Below are positions 1-12,351 of a DNA stretch of 64,000 nucleotides, piece after piece. Origin of the DNA: an uncultured Pelagibacteraceae bacterium (GTDB lineage Bacteria > Pseudomonadota > Alphaproteobacteria > Pelagibacterales > Pelagibacteraceae); the NCBI GenBank assembly GCA_902597055.1, contig CACJWG010000004.1:23853-87852 (forward strand), given 5' to 3'. Position 1 is the stretch's first letter. Every line of letters starts with the position of its first letter. Under the pieces are notes generated by a model. That model was not told the origin of the DNA. It made no database searches and saw nothing but the letters and a program-made list of their open reading frames with translations. The position numbers were made by a program, and so were the translations under genes.

Positions 1-565
1 AAAAATAAAAAATTAAAAAAATACCAAGAGCAAAACCAAAATCTCCAACTCTATTAACTACAAAAGCTTTAATGGCGGCCGCGTTAGCAGCTTTTTTTTT
101 AAACCAAAAACCAATTAAAAAATACGAACAGAGACCTACTCCTTCCCATCCAAAGAATAACTGTAAAAAATTGTCTGAAGTAACAAGCACTAACATTGTA
201 AATGTAAATAAAGATAAATAAGACATGAACCTCGGTTTGTGAGGATCGTGAGACATATAACCAATTGAGTAGATATGAACCAACGCTGAAACAAGCGTTA
301 CCACAACCATCATAAGTGAGGATAGTGCATCTACTTTTATGGACCAATTTACATTTAAAGTACCTGAGTTTATCCAACTAGAAATTAATAAATTATTTGA
401 GTATCCATAATTTAATACTTTTAAAAAAACTATTATTGAAAGGATAGAAGAAATACTGACAAAAACGCTTGTTATTAATTGGGAATATTTTTGATCAAAT
501 TTATTACCAAAAAAACCAGCAATAAATGCACCAAGCAATGGTAAAAAAACTATGAAATATTCCAT
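1..565 (-). CDS. nuoL: NADH-quinone oxidoreductase subunit L, N-terminal part (runs off the window edge)
   Basis: My minus-strand reading from ATG at 565: MEYFIVFLPLLGAFIAGFFGNKFDQKY...VDALSSLMMVVVTLVSALVHIYSIGYMSHDPHKPRFMSYLSLFTFTMLVLVTSDNFLQLFFGWEGVGLCSYFLIGFW, typical NuoL. Directly downstream of nuoK. The 99..377 ORF in the track is an out-of-frame shadow. Confidence 0.93.
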   Translation of the reverse strand, partial: MEYFIVFLPLLGAFIAGFFGNKFDQKYSQLITSVFVSISSILSIIVFLKVLNYGYSNNLLISSWINSGTLNVNWSIKVDALSSLMMVVVTLVSALVHIYSIGYMSHDPHKPRFMSYLSLFTFTMLVLVTSDNFLQLFFGWEGVGLCSYFLIGFWFKKKAANAAAIKAFVVNRVGDFGFALGIFLIFYF

Positions 566-566
566 A

Positions 567-878
567 TTAACCTTTTAAATTTTCAATTTCTTCGACTCTT
601 ATTGTTCCTGCGTTACGGTAATAGACTACTATTATTGCTAAACCGATAGCCGCTTCTGCTGCTGCAACAGTTAAAATAAATAAAGTAAATATTTGGCCAG
701 ATAAGTCCTGAAGAAATATTGAGAAAGATACTAGATTGATATTTACTGCTAACAATATTAATTCAATACTCATTAAAATAACAATTACATTTTTTCTATT
801 TAAAAATATTCCAATTACACCAATAGTAAAAATGATTGCCCCTAATGTCAGATAATGTCCAAGGGAAACTTCAAACAT
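567..878 (-). CDS. nuoK: NADH-quinone oxidoreductase subunit K
   Basis: 103 aa hydrophobic protein with NuoK-type sequence ([16 protein letters not shown]...[15 protein letters not shown]); operon position. Confidence 0.95.
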   Translation of the reverse strand: MFEVSLGHYLTLGAIIFTIGVIGIFLNRKNVIVILMSIELILLAVNINLVSFSIFLQDLSGQIFTLFILTVAAAEAAIGLAIIVVYYRNAGTIRVEEIENLKG

Positions 879-1503
879 CTATTTTAACCCCTTCATTTGA
901 TTTAACTTCTACCAGCTCAACACCTTGATTTTTTTCTCTAGATATTTGGCTAAAATAATTTTGTCTTTTAACTCCTTCTCTTTTCCTAAATGTGAGAACG
1001 ATTGCTCCAATCATTGCCACAAGTAATATCATCCCTGAAATTTGAAATAGATGAATATATTCTGTATATAATACGCTGCCTATAGTATGAGTATTTGTAG
1101 AATTTGAAATCAGACTATCAGAAAAGTTTTTGATAATGTCAGGTTTGTATTTCCATCCTCCAATTACGATTATTAATTCAAAAAAAATAATCAAACTTAC
1201 AATTAGTCCTACAGGTATATGAGTGCTTGTTTCACTTGATTTGAACCATTGATTTTTTTGCTGAGCAACGTTTAACATCATAACTACAAATAAAAATAAA
1301 ACTGCAACTGCTCCAACATAAACAATTAACATTATCATTCCTAAAAATTCTGCACCTATCATAATAAAAAGGCATGAAATCGATATAAAATCTAATATAA
1401 GAAAGAAAACAGAATGAACAGTGTTCTTTGAGGCAGTTACCATTATTGCAGAGATTATTGCAACAAATGAAAAAAAATAAAAAAATATAGCGTGTGCTAA
1501 CAT
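871..1503 (-). CDS. nuoJ: NADH-quinone oxidoreductase subunit J
   Basis: Membrane protein with NuoJ-like [28 protein letters not shown]; operon position. Confidence 0.94.
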   Translation of the reverse strand: MLAHAIFFYFFSFVAIISAIMVTASKNTVHSVFFLILDFISISCLFIMIGAEFLGMIMLIVYVGAVAVLFLFVVMMLNVAQQKNQWFKSSETSTHIPVGLIVSLIIFFELIIVIGGWKYKPDIIKNFSDSLISNSTNTHTIGSVLYTEYIHLFQISGMILLVAMIGAIVLTFRKREGVKRQNYFSQISREKNQGVELVEVKSNEGVKIDV

Positions 1504-1509
1504 TTGCTA

Positions 1510-1995
1510 TTATCTATACGGGTTATCAGCTTTTATATTTGCAGCTAAAACATTCTCCCATCTATCTCCATTTTCTAAAAGCTTTTCTTTATTGTAGTAA
1601 AGTTCTTCCCTAGTATGTGTTGCAAATTCAAAGTTAGGACCTTGCACTATAGCATCAACCGGACACGACTCTTCACACAAACCACAATAGATACATTTTA
1701 GCATATCAATATCGTATCTTGTCGTTTTTCTACTTCCGTCTTCTCTAGCTGTAGACTCTATTGTTATTGCTTGAGCTGGACAAACAGCTTCACAAAGTTT
1801 ACATGCTATACATCTTTCCTCACCGTTTGGATATCTTCTTAAGGCGTGCTCTCCCCTATATCGTGGTGAAATCTTGCCTTTTTCAAAAGGATAATTAAGA
1901 GTCTTTTTTGGTTTAAATGACTCTTTAATAGCTATTAATAAGCCTGTTAAAAAATCAATTAAAAATACTGTTTTAAATATTCGAATTATATTCAT
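1510..1995 (-). CDS. nuoI: NADH-quinone oxidoreductase subunit I (2x[4Fe-4S])
   Basis: Two CxxCxxCxxxCP motifs ([24 protein letters not shown]); operon position. Confidence 0.96.
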   Translation of the reverse strand: MNIIRIFKTVFLIDFLTGLLIAIKESFKPKKTLNYPFEKGKISPRYRGEHALRRYPNGEERCIACKLCEAVCPAQAITIESTAREDGSRKTTRYDIDMLKCIYCGLCEESCPVDAIVQGPNFEFATHTREELYYNKEKLLENGDRWENVLAANIKADNPYR

Positions 1996-1998
1996 AGT

Positions 1999-2997
1999 TT
2001 AATATACAGGTAATAAGTCAAAATATAATAAATAACCAGAAGTTAATACCACCCAAATTAAAGAGAAAGGCAGAAAAACCTTCCATCCGAGCCTCATAAG
2101 TTGATCGTATCTATATCTTGGCACAATAGCTTTTATAAGTGCGAACAAAACAAACAAAAATAAAATTTTTAATATTAGCCATACCGGTGGAGGTACTATA
2201 TCAAACAATGGGATATTCATTGGCGCTAACCAGCCTCCCAGAAAAAGAATTGACCCAAGTGCACACATCAGCAAAATATTAGCATATTCGCCCAACCAAA
2301 ACATTGCATACATCATGCCGCTATACTCGGTTTGATAACCCGCAACTAATTCAGCCTCTGCTTCAGGTAAATCAAATGGTGGTCTATTTGTCTCTGCAAG
2401 CGATGAAATAAAGAAAATCACAAACATTGGAAATAAAGGAATTACAAACCAAATTTTCTCTTGAGCTAAAACTATATCGCTTAAGTTTAAAGAACCAACG
2501 CACAATAAAACATTTATGATTATTACTCCGATAGAAACTTCATAAGAGACCATTTGTGCAGCAGATCTTATTGAGCCTAAAAATGGATACTTTGAATTTG
2601 AGGCCCAGCCACCCATTATTATTCCATAAACACCCAAAGATGAAATTGCAAATATATAAAGGATACCAACATTTATGTCAGCCAAAACATAATCTTCACT
2701 GAAAGGAATTACTGCCCATGCAATAAGGGCTAAAGTCATCGTAACTATTGGGGCTAAAATAAATATAATTTTATTCGAACTTGCGGGTATTATAATTTCT
2801 TTGAAAATGTACTTAAGCGCATCTGCCAAAGTTTGAAATAAACCGAAAGGACCTACAACATTTGGCCCTCGTCTTTTTTGAACAAAAGCCCAAATTCTTC
2901 TATCAAGCCACACAATCATTGCTACTGATACAAGAACAGGAATTAAAACATAAAGTATTTTGTAAATTTCAGAAAATAATAAAACTATGTATTCCAT
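1999..2997 (-). CDS. nuoH: NADH-quinone oxidoreductase subunit H
   Basis: Conserved [21 protein letters not shown] and [27 protein letters not shown]. Confidence 0.97.
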   Translation of the reverse strand: MEYIVLLFSEIYKILYVLIPVLVSVAMIVWLDRRIWAFVQKRRGPNVVGPFGLFQTLADALKYIFKEIIIPASSNKIIFILAPIVTMTLALIAWAVIPFSEDYVLADINVGILYIFAISSLGVYGIIMGGWASNSKYPFLGSIRSAAQMVSYEVSIGVIIINVLLCVGSLNLSDIVLAQEKIWFVIPLFPMFVIFFISSLAETNRPPFDLPEAEAELVAGYQTEYSGMMYAMFWLGEYANILLMCALGSILFLGGWLAPMNIPLFDIVPPPVWLILKILFLFVLFALIKAIVPRYRYDQLMRLGWKVFLPFSLIWVVLTSGYLLYFDLLPVY

Positions 2998-5010
2998 TTA
3001 ACCGTCAGTTCCAGTTTTCAAAGAAACAAGTTTTAAATTTCTGCATTCTGCCATTGTCTTTGAAGATCTTGCTATAACGTTAGTAAAATAATAATCAATT
3101 TTATCGACGAAAATTTCTTCTTTTGTGAAATCATTTTTAACTGTTTCACCGTTTTTTTTTGTTTTTTGATTAAGATAATTTAAAAGATTATCTATAAGTT
3201 CTTGTTTATTTGTATAAAGACTTTTACCCTTAAGTTTCTTTGACATTTCATTAACAATTTCCCAATCTTCCTTTGCTTCACCAGGTGGATAGGAAGCCTT
3301 AAAAGCTAATTGTAAGTTACCTTCAAGATTAGTGTAATATCCGTCTTGCTCTGTATATGCCGCGCTAGGCAATATTAGGTCTGCCATTTCTGCTCCTCTA
3401 TCACCATGAGTTCCTATATAGACAATAAATTCATTTTTCTTTTTGATATTCAAATTATCCTGACCAAATAAGAAGACTAATTCAAATTGATTTGATAACA
3501 CATTATCTATAGTTACGTTGTCTAAAATATCCAAATCATATGCACCAACAGTTGATGCATTATTAGAAAGGACGTTTAAAGCATTCCAGTCATCGTTTAT
3601 TTTATTATTTTCTGATAAAAATTTTTTCATTCCCTCAAATAAGTACCCTGAGCAGTTAAGTTTAAGAGCCGATTGTCCAAAAATAACAATAGGATTTTTT
3701 GCAGAAATTATTTTTTTTGAGACTTCGTGTTCATTTAAAATTATTTTTTTTAACTCATCAGTGTTGTTTGATATTACTTTATATGGATATGTTAGATCCC
3801 CAACATCATTCAAAGAATAAATTTCCATATTATTCTTTAAATAACTTTTTCGTATTCTTGAATTCAAAATTGTTGCTTCATGACGTGGATTAGTCCCAAC
3901 CAAAAGAATAAAATCTGATTTTTCTATATTTGAAATTTGGGTATTAAAAATATAATTGTTTCGTGAACTATTGTTTACATAAGTTTTTACAGATCTTGAG
4001 TCCAAGTTTTTACAGTTCAAAATTTTATTAAAAAGCTCTTTAACAGAAAATAGAGTTTCCATATTCGTAAGATCACCAGTTATACATCCAATTTTATCAG
4101 GATTAGTGCTTTTGATTTTATCAGTTAAAGTCCCATAAGCATCTTCCCATGAAATTTTTTTAAAACCATCATTAGATCTAATATAAGGAGTATCAAGTCT
4201 TTGATATTTTAAACCATCACATGCATAACGAGTTTTATCTGATATCCACTCTTCATTAATGCTTTCGTTAATCTTTGGAAGTATACGTTTTACTTCCCAA
4301 CCATATGTATCAATTCTTATATTCGAACCAACTGCGTCCATAACATCGATCGACTCTGTTTTTTTTAATTCCCATGGTCTAGCTTCAAAAACGTATGGCT
4401 TCGATGTTAATGCGCCAACTGGGCACAAATCGATAACATTACCTGATAGCTCTGACTCCATGGATTTTTCCAAGTATGTAGTTATTTGAGTATCTTCTCC
4501 TCTACCAATTGCTCCAATCTCTGAAACACCAGCAACCTCGGTCGCAAATCTTATACACCTTGTGCAGTGAATACATCTTGTCATTTGAGTTTTGATTAAT
4601 GGACCCATATATTTTTCAGGTACAAATCTTTTATTTTCTTTAAATCTTGATTTATCAATTCCATAAAACATTGATTGATCTTGCAGATCGCATTCACCTC
4701 CTTGATCACAAACTGGACAGTCGAGCGGGTGATTTGCTAATAAAAATTCCATAACGCCTTTTCTTGCTTTTTCAACAAATTCAGTATTTGTTTTAATATT
4801 CATTCCATCTGCTACAGGCATTGCACAAGATGCAACCGGTTTTGGGGATTTTTCAATCTCAACTAGGCACATTCTACAGTTTCCTGCTATTGAAAGTTTT
4901 TCATGATAACAAAATCTTGGTATTTCAGCTCCAGCTTGTTCACATGCCTGCAAAACCGTTAAGCCATCTTCTACTTCTAATTCGTTATTGTTAACTTTTA
5001 TTTTGGGCAT
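2998..5010 (-). CDS. nuoG: NADH-quinone oxidoreductase subunit G
   Basis: N-terminal 2Fe-2S ferredoxin, [16 protein letters not shown] and [10 protein letters not shown] motifs. Confidence 0.96.
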   Translation of the reverse strand: MPKIKVNNNELEVEDGLTVLQACEQAGAEIPRFCYHEKLSIAGNCRMCLVEIEKSPKPVASCAMPVADGMNIKTNTEFVEKARKGVMEFLLANHPLDCPVCDQGGECDLQDQSMFYGIDKSRFKENKRFVPEKYMGPLIKTQMTRCIHCTRCIRFATEVAGVSEIGAIGRGEDTQITTYLEKSMESELSGNVIDLCPVGALTSKPYVFEARPWELKKTESIDVMDAVGSNIRIDTYGWEVKRILPKINESINEEWISDKTRYACDGLKYQRLDTPYIRSNDGFKKISWEDAYGTLTDKIKSTNPDKIGCITGDLTNMETLFSVKELFNKILNCKNLDSRSVKTYVNNSSRNNYIFNTQISNIEKSDFILLVGTNPRHEATILNSRIRKSYLKNNMEIYSLNDVGDLTYPYKVISNNTDELKKIILNEHEVSKKIISAKNPIVIFGQSALKLNCSGYLFEGMKKFLSENNKINDDWNALNVLSNNASTVGAYDLDILDNVTIDNVLSNQFELVFLFGQDNLNIKKKNEFIVYIGTHGDRGAEMADLILPSAAYTEQDGYYTNLEGNLQLAFKASYPPGEAKEDWEIVNEMSKKLKGKSLYTNKQELIDNLLNYLNQKTKKNGETVKNDFTKEEIFVDKIDYYFTNVIARSSKTMAECRNLKLVSLKTGTDG

Positions 5011-6334
5011 TATCTTTTTCTAATAAGTGTTGATCTACTAGGTATGGGATATCTTTATTTGACTTAATTAATGGATCAAAATTATTTCTTTTAATAATCT
5101 CTTTTTTGAAATTTCTTAAAAGACCTTGAACTGGCCAAGCAGATCCTTCTCCAAAAGCACAAATGGTATGACCTTCAATCTGTTTTGTAACATCAAATAA
5201 CATTTCAACTTCCTCTCTCGATGCTTCTCCTTTAGCCATTCTTTCTAAAATTCTCCACATCCAACCTGAACCTTCTCTACAAGGAGTACATTGACCACAA
5301 CTTTCATGTTTATAAAATCGCGCTATTCTTGCAAAACATTTAATGATATCTTGATCTTTATTAATTACGACTATTCCTGCGGTCCCTAACCCACTTTTAT
5401 TTTCAACCAATGAGTCAAAATCCATAGTTATCTTTTCTGAAATTTCTTTATTTAATAAGGGCATTGAAGAACCGCCTGGTATAACTGCTTGTAAATTTTC
5501 CCATCCACCTACTACTCCACCTGCGTGGGTTTCAATTAAATCTTTTAAAGGAATTCCCATTTCCTCTTCAACATTACAAGGTTTGTTTACATTTCCAGAA
5601 ATACAAAAAATTTTAGTACCAGTATTTTTTGGTTTGCCTAATGATGCAAACCATTTAGAACCTTTTCTCAAAATTGTAGGAACAACTGAAACAGTTTCAA
5701 CATTATTTACTATAGTTGGACAACCATATAATCCAACTAGCGCAGGAAAAGGTGGTTTTAATCTTGGTTGACCTTTGTTACCCTCAATACTTTCAAGCAA
5801 AGCTGTCTCTTCACCACATATGTAAGCTCCAGCTCCGTAATGAATGTAAATATCTAAATCCCAACCAGTTCCAGAAGCATTTTTGCCAATTAAATTATCT
5901 TTATAAGCTTCATCAATTGCTTTTTGCAATTCTATGCCCTCGTTATAATATTCACCCCTTAAGTAAATATAACATTTATGTGAGTTAACAGCGTAAGCTG
6001 CTATTAAACAACCTTCTAAAAGTTTGTGAGGTTCAAATCTTAGAATATCCCTATCTTTACAAGTTCCAGGTTCAGACTCATCCGCGTTAATTACAAGGTA
6101 GTGCGGCCTTGATCCAACTTCTTTAGGTGCAAATGACCATTTTAACCCTGTGGGGAAACCTGCGCCACCTCTCCCTCTTAACTCTGATTTTTTAATTTCA
6201 TCAATAATCCAATCTCTGCCTTTTTCACATAAATCTTTAGTATTTGTCCAATCACCTCTTTTTTTTGAAGAGTTTAAGTCAGCTCCTAAATCATTATACA
6301 AGTTTTTAAATATTCTATCTTCGTCTCTAAGCAT
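4991..6334 (-). CDS. nuoF: NADH-quinone oxidoreductase subunit F
   Basis: [45 protein letters not shown] motifs. Confidence 0.97.
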   Translation of the reverse strand: MLRDEDRIFKNLYNDLGADLNSSKKRGDWTNTKDLCEKGRDWIIDEIKKSELRGRGGAGFPTGLKWSFAPKEVGSRPHYLVINADESEPGTCKDRDILRFEPHKLLEGCLIAAYAVNSHKCYIYLRGEYYNEGIELQKAIDEAYKDNLIGKNASGTGWDLDIYIHYGAGAYICGEETALLESIEGNKGQPRLKPPFPALVGLYGCPTIVNNVETVSVVPTILRKGSKWFASLGKPKNTGTKIFCISGNVNKPCNVEEEMGIPLKDLIETHAGGVVGGWENLQAVIPGGSSMPLLNKEISEKITMDFDSLVENKSGLGTAGIVVINKDQDIIKCFARIARFYKHESCGQCTPCREGSGWMWRILERMAKGEASREEVEMLFDVTKQIEGHTICAFGEGSAWPVQGLLRNFKKEIIKRNNFDPLIKSNKDIPYLVDQHLLEKDNAQNKS

Positions 6335-6935
6335 TTTTTAAATCCAATAATGTTTTTCTGTTATTTTCAGGCTCTGAGTTAATTCTTCCTCTATATGAAC
6401 CTGGTTTTGGTTTTTTGCCCATAAGCACTTCATCGATAATTTTTTCACTTTGTTTAATATCTAAATCTTCATAGTAATCATTGTTAATTTGCATCATTGG
6501 AGCGTTAATACAGGCACCAAGACATTCTACTTCTGTCCAAGAACAATTTCCATTTTCAGATAATACATTTTCTTTTTCAGATATCTTTTTTTTACATACA
6601 TCTACAATCTTGTATGCTCCTCTGATCATACAGGGAGTTGTAGTACAAATTTGGACATGAAAATTCCCTACAGGTGAAAGATTATACATTGAGTAGAAAG
6701 TCGCTACTTCGTAGACTTTGATGTAAGGCATATTTAAAAACTTAGCTATATATTTAATTGCTGATAAAGGTATCCAGTTATTGTTTTGCCTTTGAGCAAT
6801 ATACAATAAAGCCATCACGGCACTTTTCTCCTTTCCCTTAGGATAATTTGATAAAATTTTTTTTGCAGCTTCTAAACTTTGTTGATCAAATTCAAATTTA
6901 TCAGGTTGATCTTTTGAAATTTTTTTTAAACTCAT
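6327..6935 (-). CDS. nuoE: NADH-quinone oxidoreductase subunit E
   Basis: Thioredoxin-like 2Fe-2S protein ([11 protein letters not shown]...[15 protein letters not shown]). Confidence 0.95.
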   Translation of the reverse strand: MSLKKISKDQPDKFEFDQQSLEAAKKILSNYPKGKEKSAVMALLYIAQRQNNNWIPLSAIKYIAKFLNMPYIKVYEVATFYSMYNLSPVGNFHVQICTTTPCMIRGAYKIVDVCKKKISEKENVLSENGNCSWTEVECLGACINAPMMQINNDYYEDLDIKQSEKIIDEVLMGKKPKPGSYRGRINSEPENNRKTLLDLKNA

Positions 6936-8107
6936 CTGTCTATTTCCCCGAACACAATATCTAATGAACCTAATACAGCTGGTACATCAGCTAACATATG
7001 TCCTTTAATTAAATAATCCATTGCTTGAAGATGAGAGAATCCAGGTGCTCTGATTTTACATTTATATGGTTTGCTTGAACCATCAGAAATTAAGTAAACA
7101 CCAAATTCACCCTTGGGTGCTTCTACTGCAGTATAAATCTCATCTTTTTTTACTCTGTAGCCTTCTGTAAATAATTTAAAATGATGAATTAATGCTTCCA
7201 TCGACTCTTTTATTTCTTTTTTAGGTGGAGGAGTGATCTTGTTATCTTGAGATTTTACAGGTCCTTTTGGTAACTGCTCTAAACATTGTTTAATTATTTT
7301 TACACTTTCTCTCATTTCTTCAACTCTACAAAGATATCTGTCATAACAATCTCCATTTTTTCCAATTGGCACTTTAAATGATAACTGTTCGTAACAATCG
7401 TAAGGTTGAGATTTTCTTAAGTCCCAAGCAACACCTGAACCTCTCATCATTACACCTGAGAATGAATAATCTAATGCATCATCTTTTGAAACTATTCCAA
7501 TATCGACATTTCTTTGTTTAAAAATTCTGTTATCAGTAAGTAAAGTCTCTAAATCATCTATAATTTTTGGAAACTCATTACAAAATTTTAAAATATCAGC
7601 ATCTAGACCTCTTGGTAAGTCTTGGTGTACACCTCCTGGTCTAAAATAATTTGCATGTAATCTCGATCCTGAGACTCTCTCATAAAATTCCATAAGTTTT
7701 TCTCGCTCCTCGAAACCCCATAATGAAGGAGTTAAGGCGCCTACATCTAAAGCTTGAGTAGTAATGTTTAATATGTGGCTTAATATTCGACCAATCTCAC
7801 AAAATATAACTCTAATGTATTGACCTCTAATTGGGACTTCGATATCTAAAATTTTTTCTATAGCTAAAGCAAAAGCATGCTCTTGATTCATTGGTGCCAC
7901 GTAATCAAGTCTATCAAAATAAGGTATTGCTTGAGAATACGTTTTATTCTCGATCAATTTTTCTGTACCTCTATGAAGCAAACCAATATGGGGGTCGGCT
8001 TTTTCTACAATCTCTCCATCTAACTCTAATATCAATCTTAAAACTCCATGCGCAGCCGGGTGTTGTGGTCCAAAATTAAGATTAAGTGTCTTTGTTTGTT
8101 TACTCAT
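6932..8107 (-). CDS. nuoD: NADH-quinone oxidoreductase subunit D
   Basis: [23 protein letters not shown]; start set at [10 protein letters not shown] (ATG 8105-8107) rather than the track's 8164. Confidence 0.95.
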   Translation of the reverse strand: MSKQTKTLNLNFGPQHPAAHGVLRLILELDGEIVEKADPHIGLLHRGTEKLIENKTYSQAIPYFDRLDYVAPMNQEHAFALAIEKILDIEVPIRGQYIRVIFCEIGRILSHILNITTQALDVGALTPSLWGFEEREKLMEFYERVSGSRLHANYFRPGGVHQDLPRGLDADILKFCNEFPKIIDDLETLLTDNRIFKQRNVDIGIVSKDDALDYSFSGVMMRGSGVAWDLRKSQPYDCYEQLSFKVPIGKNGDCYDRYLCRVEEMRESVKIIKQCLEQLPKGPVKSQDNKITPPPKKEIKESMEALIHHFKLFTEGYRVKKDEIYTAVEAPKGEFGVYLISDGSSKPYKCKIRAPGFSHLQAMDYLIKGHMLADVPAVLGSLDIVFGEIDR

Positions 8108-8696
8108 TGTTTTTTTTAATTTCTTTAATGTATTCAGTTCCTTGCCATGGACTATTATAATCAAAATTTCTATAGTCCTGTTCTAATTTTACTGGTTCAT
8201 AAATTACCTTTTTTTTCTCTTCGCTATATCTAACCTCTTTATGCCCAGTAATTGGAAAATCTTTTCTTAATGGATATCCTTCAAATTCATAGTCTGTCAA
8301 AATTCTTCTTAGGTCTGGATGATCTTGAAAATCAATACCATACATGTCAAAAACTTCTCGTTCCATCCAATTTGCTGATGGAAAAATACCTGTGATTGAA
8401 AAAACTTTTTCATTTTCGTTTAACGGAAAATCAACAATTATTCTTTTGTTAAACTCATGGCTAAGCAACAAATAAATCATTCTAAATCTATTTTTTTTAT
8501 TTGGGTAATCTACTGCAGTTATATCTATCAACTGCTTAAATTTCATATCAGGATTTGATTTTAAAAATAAAAGAACTTCTTTTAGATCATCTTTTTCTAT
8601 AGAAACATTTAATGTTTCGTGTACAATTTTTGATGAACTCACCTTAGTATTAAGTTCTGAATTTATTTTTTTTTCTAAATCTATATTATTTAACAT
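8100..8696 (-). CDS. nuoC: NADH-quinone oxidoreductase subunit C
   Basis: [37 protein letters not shown] signature. Confidence 0.95.
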   Translation of the reverse strand: MLNNIDLEKKINSELNTKVSSSKIVHETLNVSIEKDDLKEVLLFLKSNPDMKFKQLIDITAVDYPNKKNRFRMIYLLLSHEFNKRIIVDFPLNENEKVFSITGIFPSANWMEREVFDMYGIDFQDHPDLRRILTDYEFEGYPLRKDFPITGHKEVRYSEEKKKVIYEPVKLEQDYRNFDYNSPWQGTEYIKEIKKNNE

Positions 8697-9244
8697 TATC
8701 TGCTTATTGAACCTTGGTCTCTTATCTTTTTTTGTAATTGCATGATCCCGTATAATAAAGCCTCAGCTGAGGGAGGGCATCCTGGTACATAAACATCAAC
8801 TGGAACAACTCTATCGCATCCTCTAACAACAGAATATGAATAATGATAGTAGCCACCACCATTTGCACAACTTCCCATTGATATCACATATCTTGGTTCA
8901 GGCATTTGATCATAAACTTTTCTTAACGCTGGAGCCATTTTATTAGTTAAAGTTCCAGCAACAATCATTACATCTGATTGTCTTGGTGAAGCTCTTGGAG
9001 CAGCTCCAAATCTCTCAAGGTCATATCTTGGCATAGATGTTTGCATCATTTCTACTGCACAACAGGCTAGTCCAAATGTCATCCAGTGCAACGAACCTGT
9101 TCTAGCCCAGTTTACCAAATTATCTAAAGAAGTTGTTATAAAACCTTTATCCGCAAAATCTTTTGCAAGTTGTTTAAATTCTTTTGGAATTTGATCTTCT
9201 TTTTCTTTTAAGTTCATTCCCAGTCCAAAGCCCCTTTCTTCCAC
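8696..9244 (-). CDS. nuoB: NADH-quinone oxidoreductase subunit B
   Basis: [23 protein letters not shown]...[14 protein letters not shown]. Confidence 0.96.
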   Translation of the reverse strand: MEERGFGLGMNLKEKEDQIPKEFKQLAKDFADKGFITTSLDNLVNWARTGSLHWMTFGLACCAVEMMQTSMPRYDLERFGAAPRASPRQSDVMIVAGTLTNKMAPALRKVYDQMPEPRYVISMGSCANGGGYYHYSYSVVRGCDRVVPVDVYVPGCPPSAEALLYGIMQLQKKIRDQGSISR

Positions 9245-9588
9245 TCATAAATAAATCCTACAGTTAAAATAAACAAAAATATCATCATTGATACAAAGCC
9301 AAATATTCCAATTTTGCCTAAAGAAATTGCCCATGGAAAAAGGAAAGCTATTTCTAAATCAAATATTATAAATAGTATTGCCACTAAATAAAATCTAACA
9401 TCAAACTCCATTCTTGAGTCATTAAAAGGTTCAAAGCCACACTCGTAAGCAGATAGCTTTTCAGGATCAGGGTTTTTAGGCGCAAACATAAAATTTAAAA
9501 AAATAAACCCGATGCTTAGAAGGAGCGCAACTCCAAAAAATATAATGATTGTTAGATAATTATTTAAAAAATCTCCGTACATATACAT
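9214..9588 (-). CDS. nuoA: NADH-quinone oxidoreductase subunit A
   Basis: [42 protein letters not shown]. Confidence 0.95.
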   Translation of the reverse strand: MYMYGDFLNNYLTIIIFFGVALLLSIGFIFLNFMFAPKNPDPEKLSAYECGFEPFNDSRMEFDVRFYLVAILFIIFDLEIAFLFPWAISLGKIGIFGFVSMMIFLFILTVGFIYEWKKGALDWE

Positions 9589-9689
9589 TTATATATAATC
9601 TTTTTGATTAATTGAAAGTGCAGTTAAGTCACGTTATTGGGGGCTAATTTATTGGATGATTTGTGTTATTGATAATTATTATCAAAAAA

Positions 9690-9766
9690 TGGCGGGAGTG
9701 ACGGGACTCGAACCCGCGACCTATCGCGTGACAGGCGATCGCTCTAACCAACTGAGCTACACCCCC
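9690..9766 (-). tRNA. tRNA-Asp (GTC)
   Basis: Reverse complement GGGGGTGTAGCTCAGTTGGTTAGAGCGATCGCCTGTCACGCGATAGGTCGCGGGTTCGAGTCCCGTCACTCCCGCCA; cloverleaf arms, anticodon GTC, G73, encoded CCA. Confidence 0.96.
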
Positions 9767-9776
9767 ATATATTTTT

Positions 9777-9852
9777 TGGTGGGCGGTAAAGGACTCGAAC
9801 CTTTGACCCCCTCGGTGTAAACGAGATGCTCTACCAACTGAGCTAACCGCCC
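9777..9852 (-). tRNA. tRNA-Val (TAC)
   Basis: Reverse complement GGGCGGTTAGCTCAGTTGGTAGAGCATCTCGTTTACACCGAGGGGGTCAAAGGTTCGAGTCCTTTACCGCCCACCA; anticodon TAC, encoded CCA. Confidence 0.96.
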
Positions 9853-9902
9853 TCCAAAGTGAATTACTAATACATCAGTGAGAAGATAATGTAAATTGCT
9901 AA

Positions 9903-12293
9903 TTATTGAATACTTGCTTGTGTTTTTTCAGATTTTTTGTTTTCTGAAATTTTATCTACCTCAACCCAGTCGGTTGGTTTTAGTTCCTTGGTAAGTGCAA
10001 TTTTTAAAACTTCATCAGCTGTACTTACAGGAGTAATTTTTATATCATCAATTACTTTTTTTGGGATATCAACTAAATTTTTCTCATTATCTTTTGGAAT
10101 TAGCACTTGTTTAATTCCCGCTCGGTGTGCTGCTAAAAGCTTCTCTTTTAATCCACCAATTGCTAAAACCTGACCTGTAATTGTAACTTCACCAGTCATT
10201 GCAATTTCTCTTTTAACAGGAATTTTAGTAATCGATGAAACTATTGATGTTACCATCGCAATTCCAGCGGATGGACCATCTTTAGGCGTAGCTCCTTCTG
10301 GGACATGAATATGAAAATCTTTTTTCTCAAATGTTGGGGGAATAATTCCAAACTCTAAACATTTAGATCTTACAAAGGATTTTGCTGCTTTAACTGACTC
10401 TTGCATTACATCGCCTAATTTTCCTGTAATTTGCATTCTACCTTTTCCAGGCATATTCACAGTTTCAATTTTTAAAATTTCACCACCAAATTCTGTCCAA
10501 GCTAAGCCTGTAACAATTCCAATTTTGTTTTGCTCTTCTAGCTCACCAAATTTAAATTTTTTAACACCAAGAAAATCACCTAAATTTTTGTCGTTTACAG
10601 TTACATCTTTGCTTTCATTGTTAACAACTTTTTTTACAACCTTTCGTGTAATTTTAGAAATTTCTCTCTCAAGATTTCTAACCCCTGATTCTCTTGTATA
10701 ATATCTAATGATATCTTTTATAGTGCCGTCAGACAAATTCATTTCGCCATCTTTAACACCATTATCTTTAATTTGTTTTGGTAACAAGTATTTATTAGCA
10801 ATATTAATTTTTTCATCTTCAGTGTAACCAGGTATTCTTATTACTTCCATTCTATCTAATAGTGGAGGCAGAATATTTAATGTATTTGCAGTTGTTACAA
10901 ATAAAACATCAGATAAATCATAATCCACTTCTAAATAGTGATCGTTAAAAGTAGTATTTTGTTCTGGATCAAGAGCTTCCAATAAAGCCGAAGATGGATC
11001 ACCTCTATAATCATTTCCAACTTTGTCAATTTCATCAAGTAAGAACAAAGGATTTTTTGTTCCAGCTTTTTTCATCATTTGAATAATTTTTCCAGGTAAA
11101 GAACCAATATAAGTTCTTCGGTGACCACGGACTTCTGCTTCATCCCGAACACCTCCTAAAGACATTCTCACAAATTGTCTGTTAGTTGCTTTTGCTATTG
11201 ATTTACCTAAAGATGTTTTTCCAACTCCAGGAGGGCCAACCAAACATAAAATTGGACCTTTCAATTTATTCATCCTTTTTTGAACCGCTAAAAATTCAAT
11301 TATCCTCTCTTTTACTTTTTCTAGTCCGAAATGATCCTCATCCAAAACTTTTTGAGCTTTGTTCAAATCTATCTCAATTTTATCTTTTTTAAACCAAGGT
11401 AAATCTATCATCCAGTCTAAATAGTTTCTTACAACTGTGGCCTCAGCAGACATAGGACTCATATTTTTCAGTTTTTTTAATTCAGACAAACATTTTTTCT
11501 CGACGTCTTTAGGCATTTTAGCTTTAAGAATTGCTTTATTTAAATTTGATGTCTCATCTTTCCCATCTTCGATTTCACCTAACTCTTTTTGAATAGCTTT
11601 TAATTGCTCATTCAAGTAGTACTCTCTCTGAGTTTTTTCCATTTGAGTCTTAACCCGACCTCTAATTCTTTTTTCGACACCAATGATACTTGTTTCATTT
11701 TCCATTATCTTTATTATAAGATTTAATCTCTTCTTGACATCCTGGGTTTCAAAAATTTGTTGTTTTTCTGAAATTGATGTATTTAAGTGAGATGAAATAT
11801 TATCTGCAATCTTTGATGGATCTTTAAGTGCTTTGATATTGTTAATTGTTTCACTTGAAATTTTTTTGTTAATTGAAGTTAACTTTTCAAGTTTTTTAAC
11901 TGCAGATATAGCTAATGCCATTAAATCCTCATCTTTGTTAATTTGATCACTTACTTTTTCAAATGAGCAAGTTATAAAATCTTTGTTATCACTATAGTCA
12001 GTTATTTTTACTCGATTAATTCCTTCGACAAGAACCTTAACAGTACCATCTGGTAACTTTAAAAGTTGAAGAATATTACTTTCACATCCATAAGTAAAAA
12101 CATCATTTTTAGTTGGGTCGTCAACTTCTGAGTTTTTTTGAGTTACTAAAATAATTTTTTTTTCCTTTTTCATTACCTCATTAAGTGCATTAATTGACTT
12201 ATCTCTCCCAACAAATAATGGAATTACCATATTTGGGAAAACAACTATGTCTCTTAAGGGTAATAAAGGTAAACTAAATTTCATTTCCATCAT
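9903..12293 (-). CDS. lon: ATP-dependent protease La (Lon)
   Basis: Walker A GPPGVGKTSLGKSIA; catalytic PEGATPKDGPSAGIAM; Lon N-terminal domain. Confidence 0.97.
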   Translation of the reverse strand: MMEMKFSLPLLPLRDIVVFPNMVIPLFVGRDKSINALNEVMKKEKKIILVTQKNSEVDDPTKNDVFTYGCESNILQLLKLPDGTVKVLVEGINRVKITDYSDNKDFITCSFEKVSDQINKDEDLMALAISAVKKLEKLTSINKKISSETINNIKALKDPSKIADNISSHLNTSISEKQQIFETQDVKKRLNLIIKIMENETSIIGVEKRIRGRVKTQMEKTQREYYLNEQLKAIQKELGEIEDGKDETSNLNKAILKAKMPKDVEKKCLSELKKLKNMSPMSAEATVVRNYLDWMIDLPWFKKDKIEIDLNKAQKVLDEDHFGLEKVKERIIEFLAVQKRMNKLKGPILCLVGPPGVGKTSLGKSIAKATNRQFVRMSLGGVRDEAEVRGHRRTYIGSLPGKIIQMMKKAGTKNPLFLLDEIDKVGNDYRGDPSSALLEALDPEQNTTFNDHYLEVDYDLSDVLFVTTANTLNILPPLLDRMEVIRIPGYTEDEKINIANKYLLPKQIKDNGVKDGEMNLSDGTIKDIIRYYTRESGVRNLEREISKITRKVVKKVVNNESKDVTVNDKNLGDFLGVKKFKFGELEEQNKIGIVTGLAWTEFGGEILKIETVNMPGKGRMQITGKLGDVMQESVKAAKSFVRSKCLEFGIIPPTFEKKDFHIHVPEGATPKDGPSAGIAMVTSIVSSITKIPVKREIAMTGEVTITGQVLAIGGLKEKLLAAHRAGIKQVLIPKDNEKNLVDIPKKVIDDIKITPVSTADEVLKIALTKELKPTDWVEVDKISENKKSEKTQASIQ

Positions 12294-12351
12294 ATAAATA
12301 TGGATATTAAATTAAAATTTGCAATACTTATTTATCGTTTGTTAACTGTAT

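Noticed and set aside
99-377. 92 aa minus-strand ORF in the track
   Set aside because: Out of frame with the clear NuoL reading that runs from 565 through this region.
3518-3820. Plus-strand ORF antisense to nuoG (also 3699-3893, 4259-4489)
   Set aside because: Lies fully inside a well-supported nuoG; composition looks like a shadow of the opposite strand, with no recognisable domain.
8108-8164. N-terminal extension of nuoD in the track
   Set aside because: NuoD similarity starts near [21 protein letters not shown]; the extension overlaps nuoC coding sequence.
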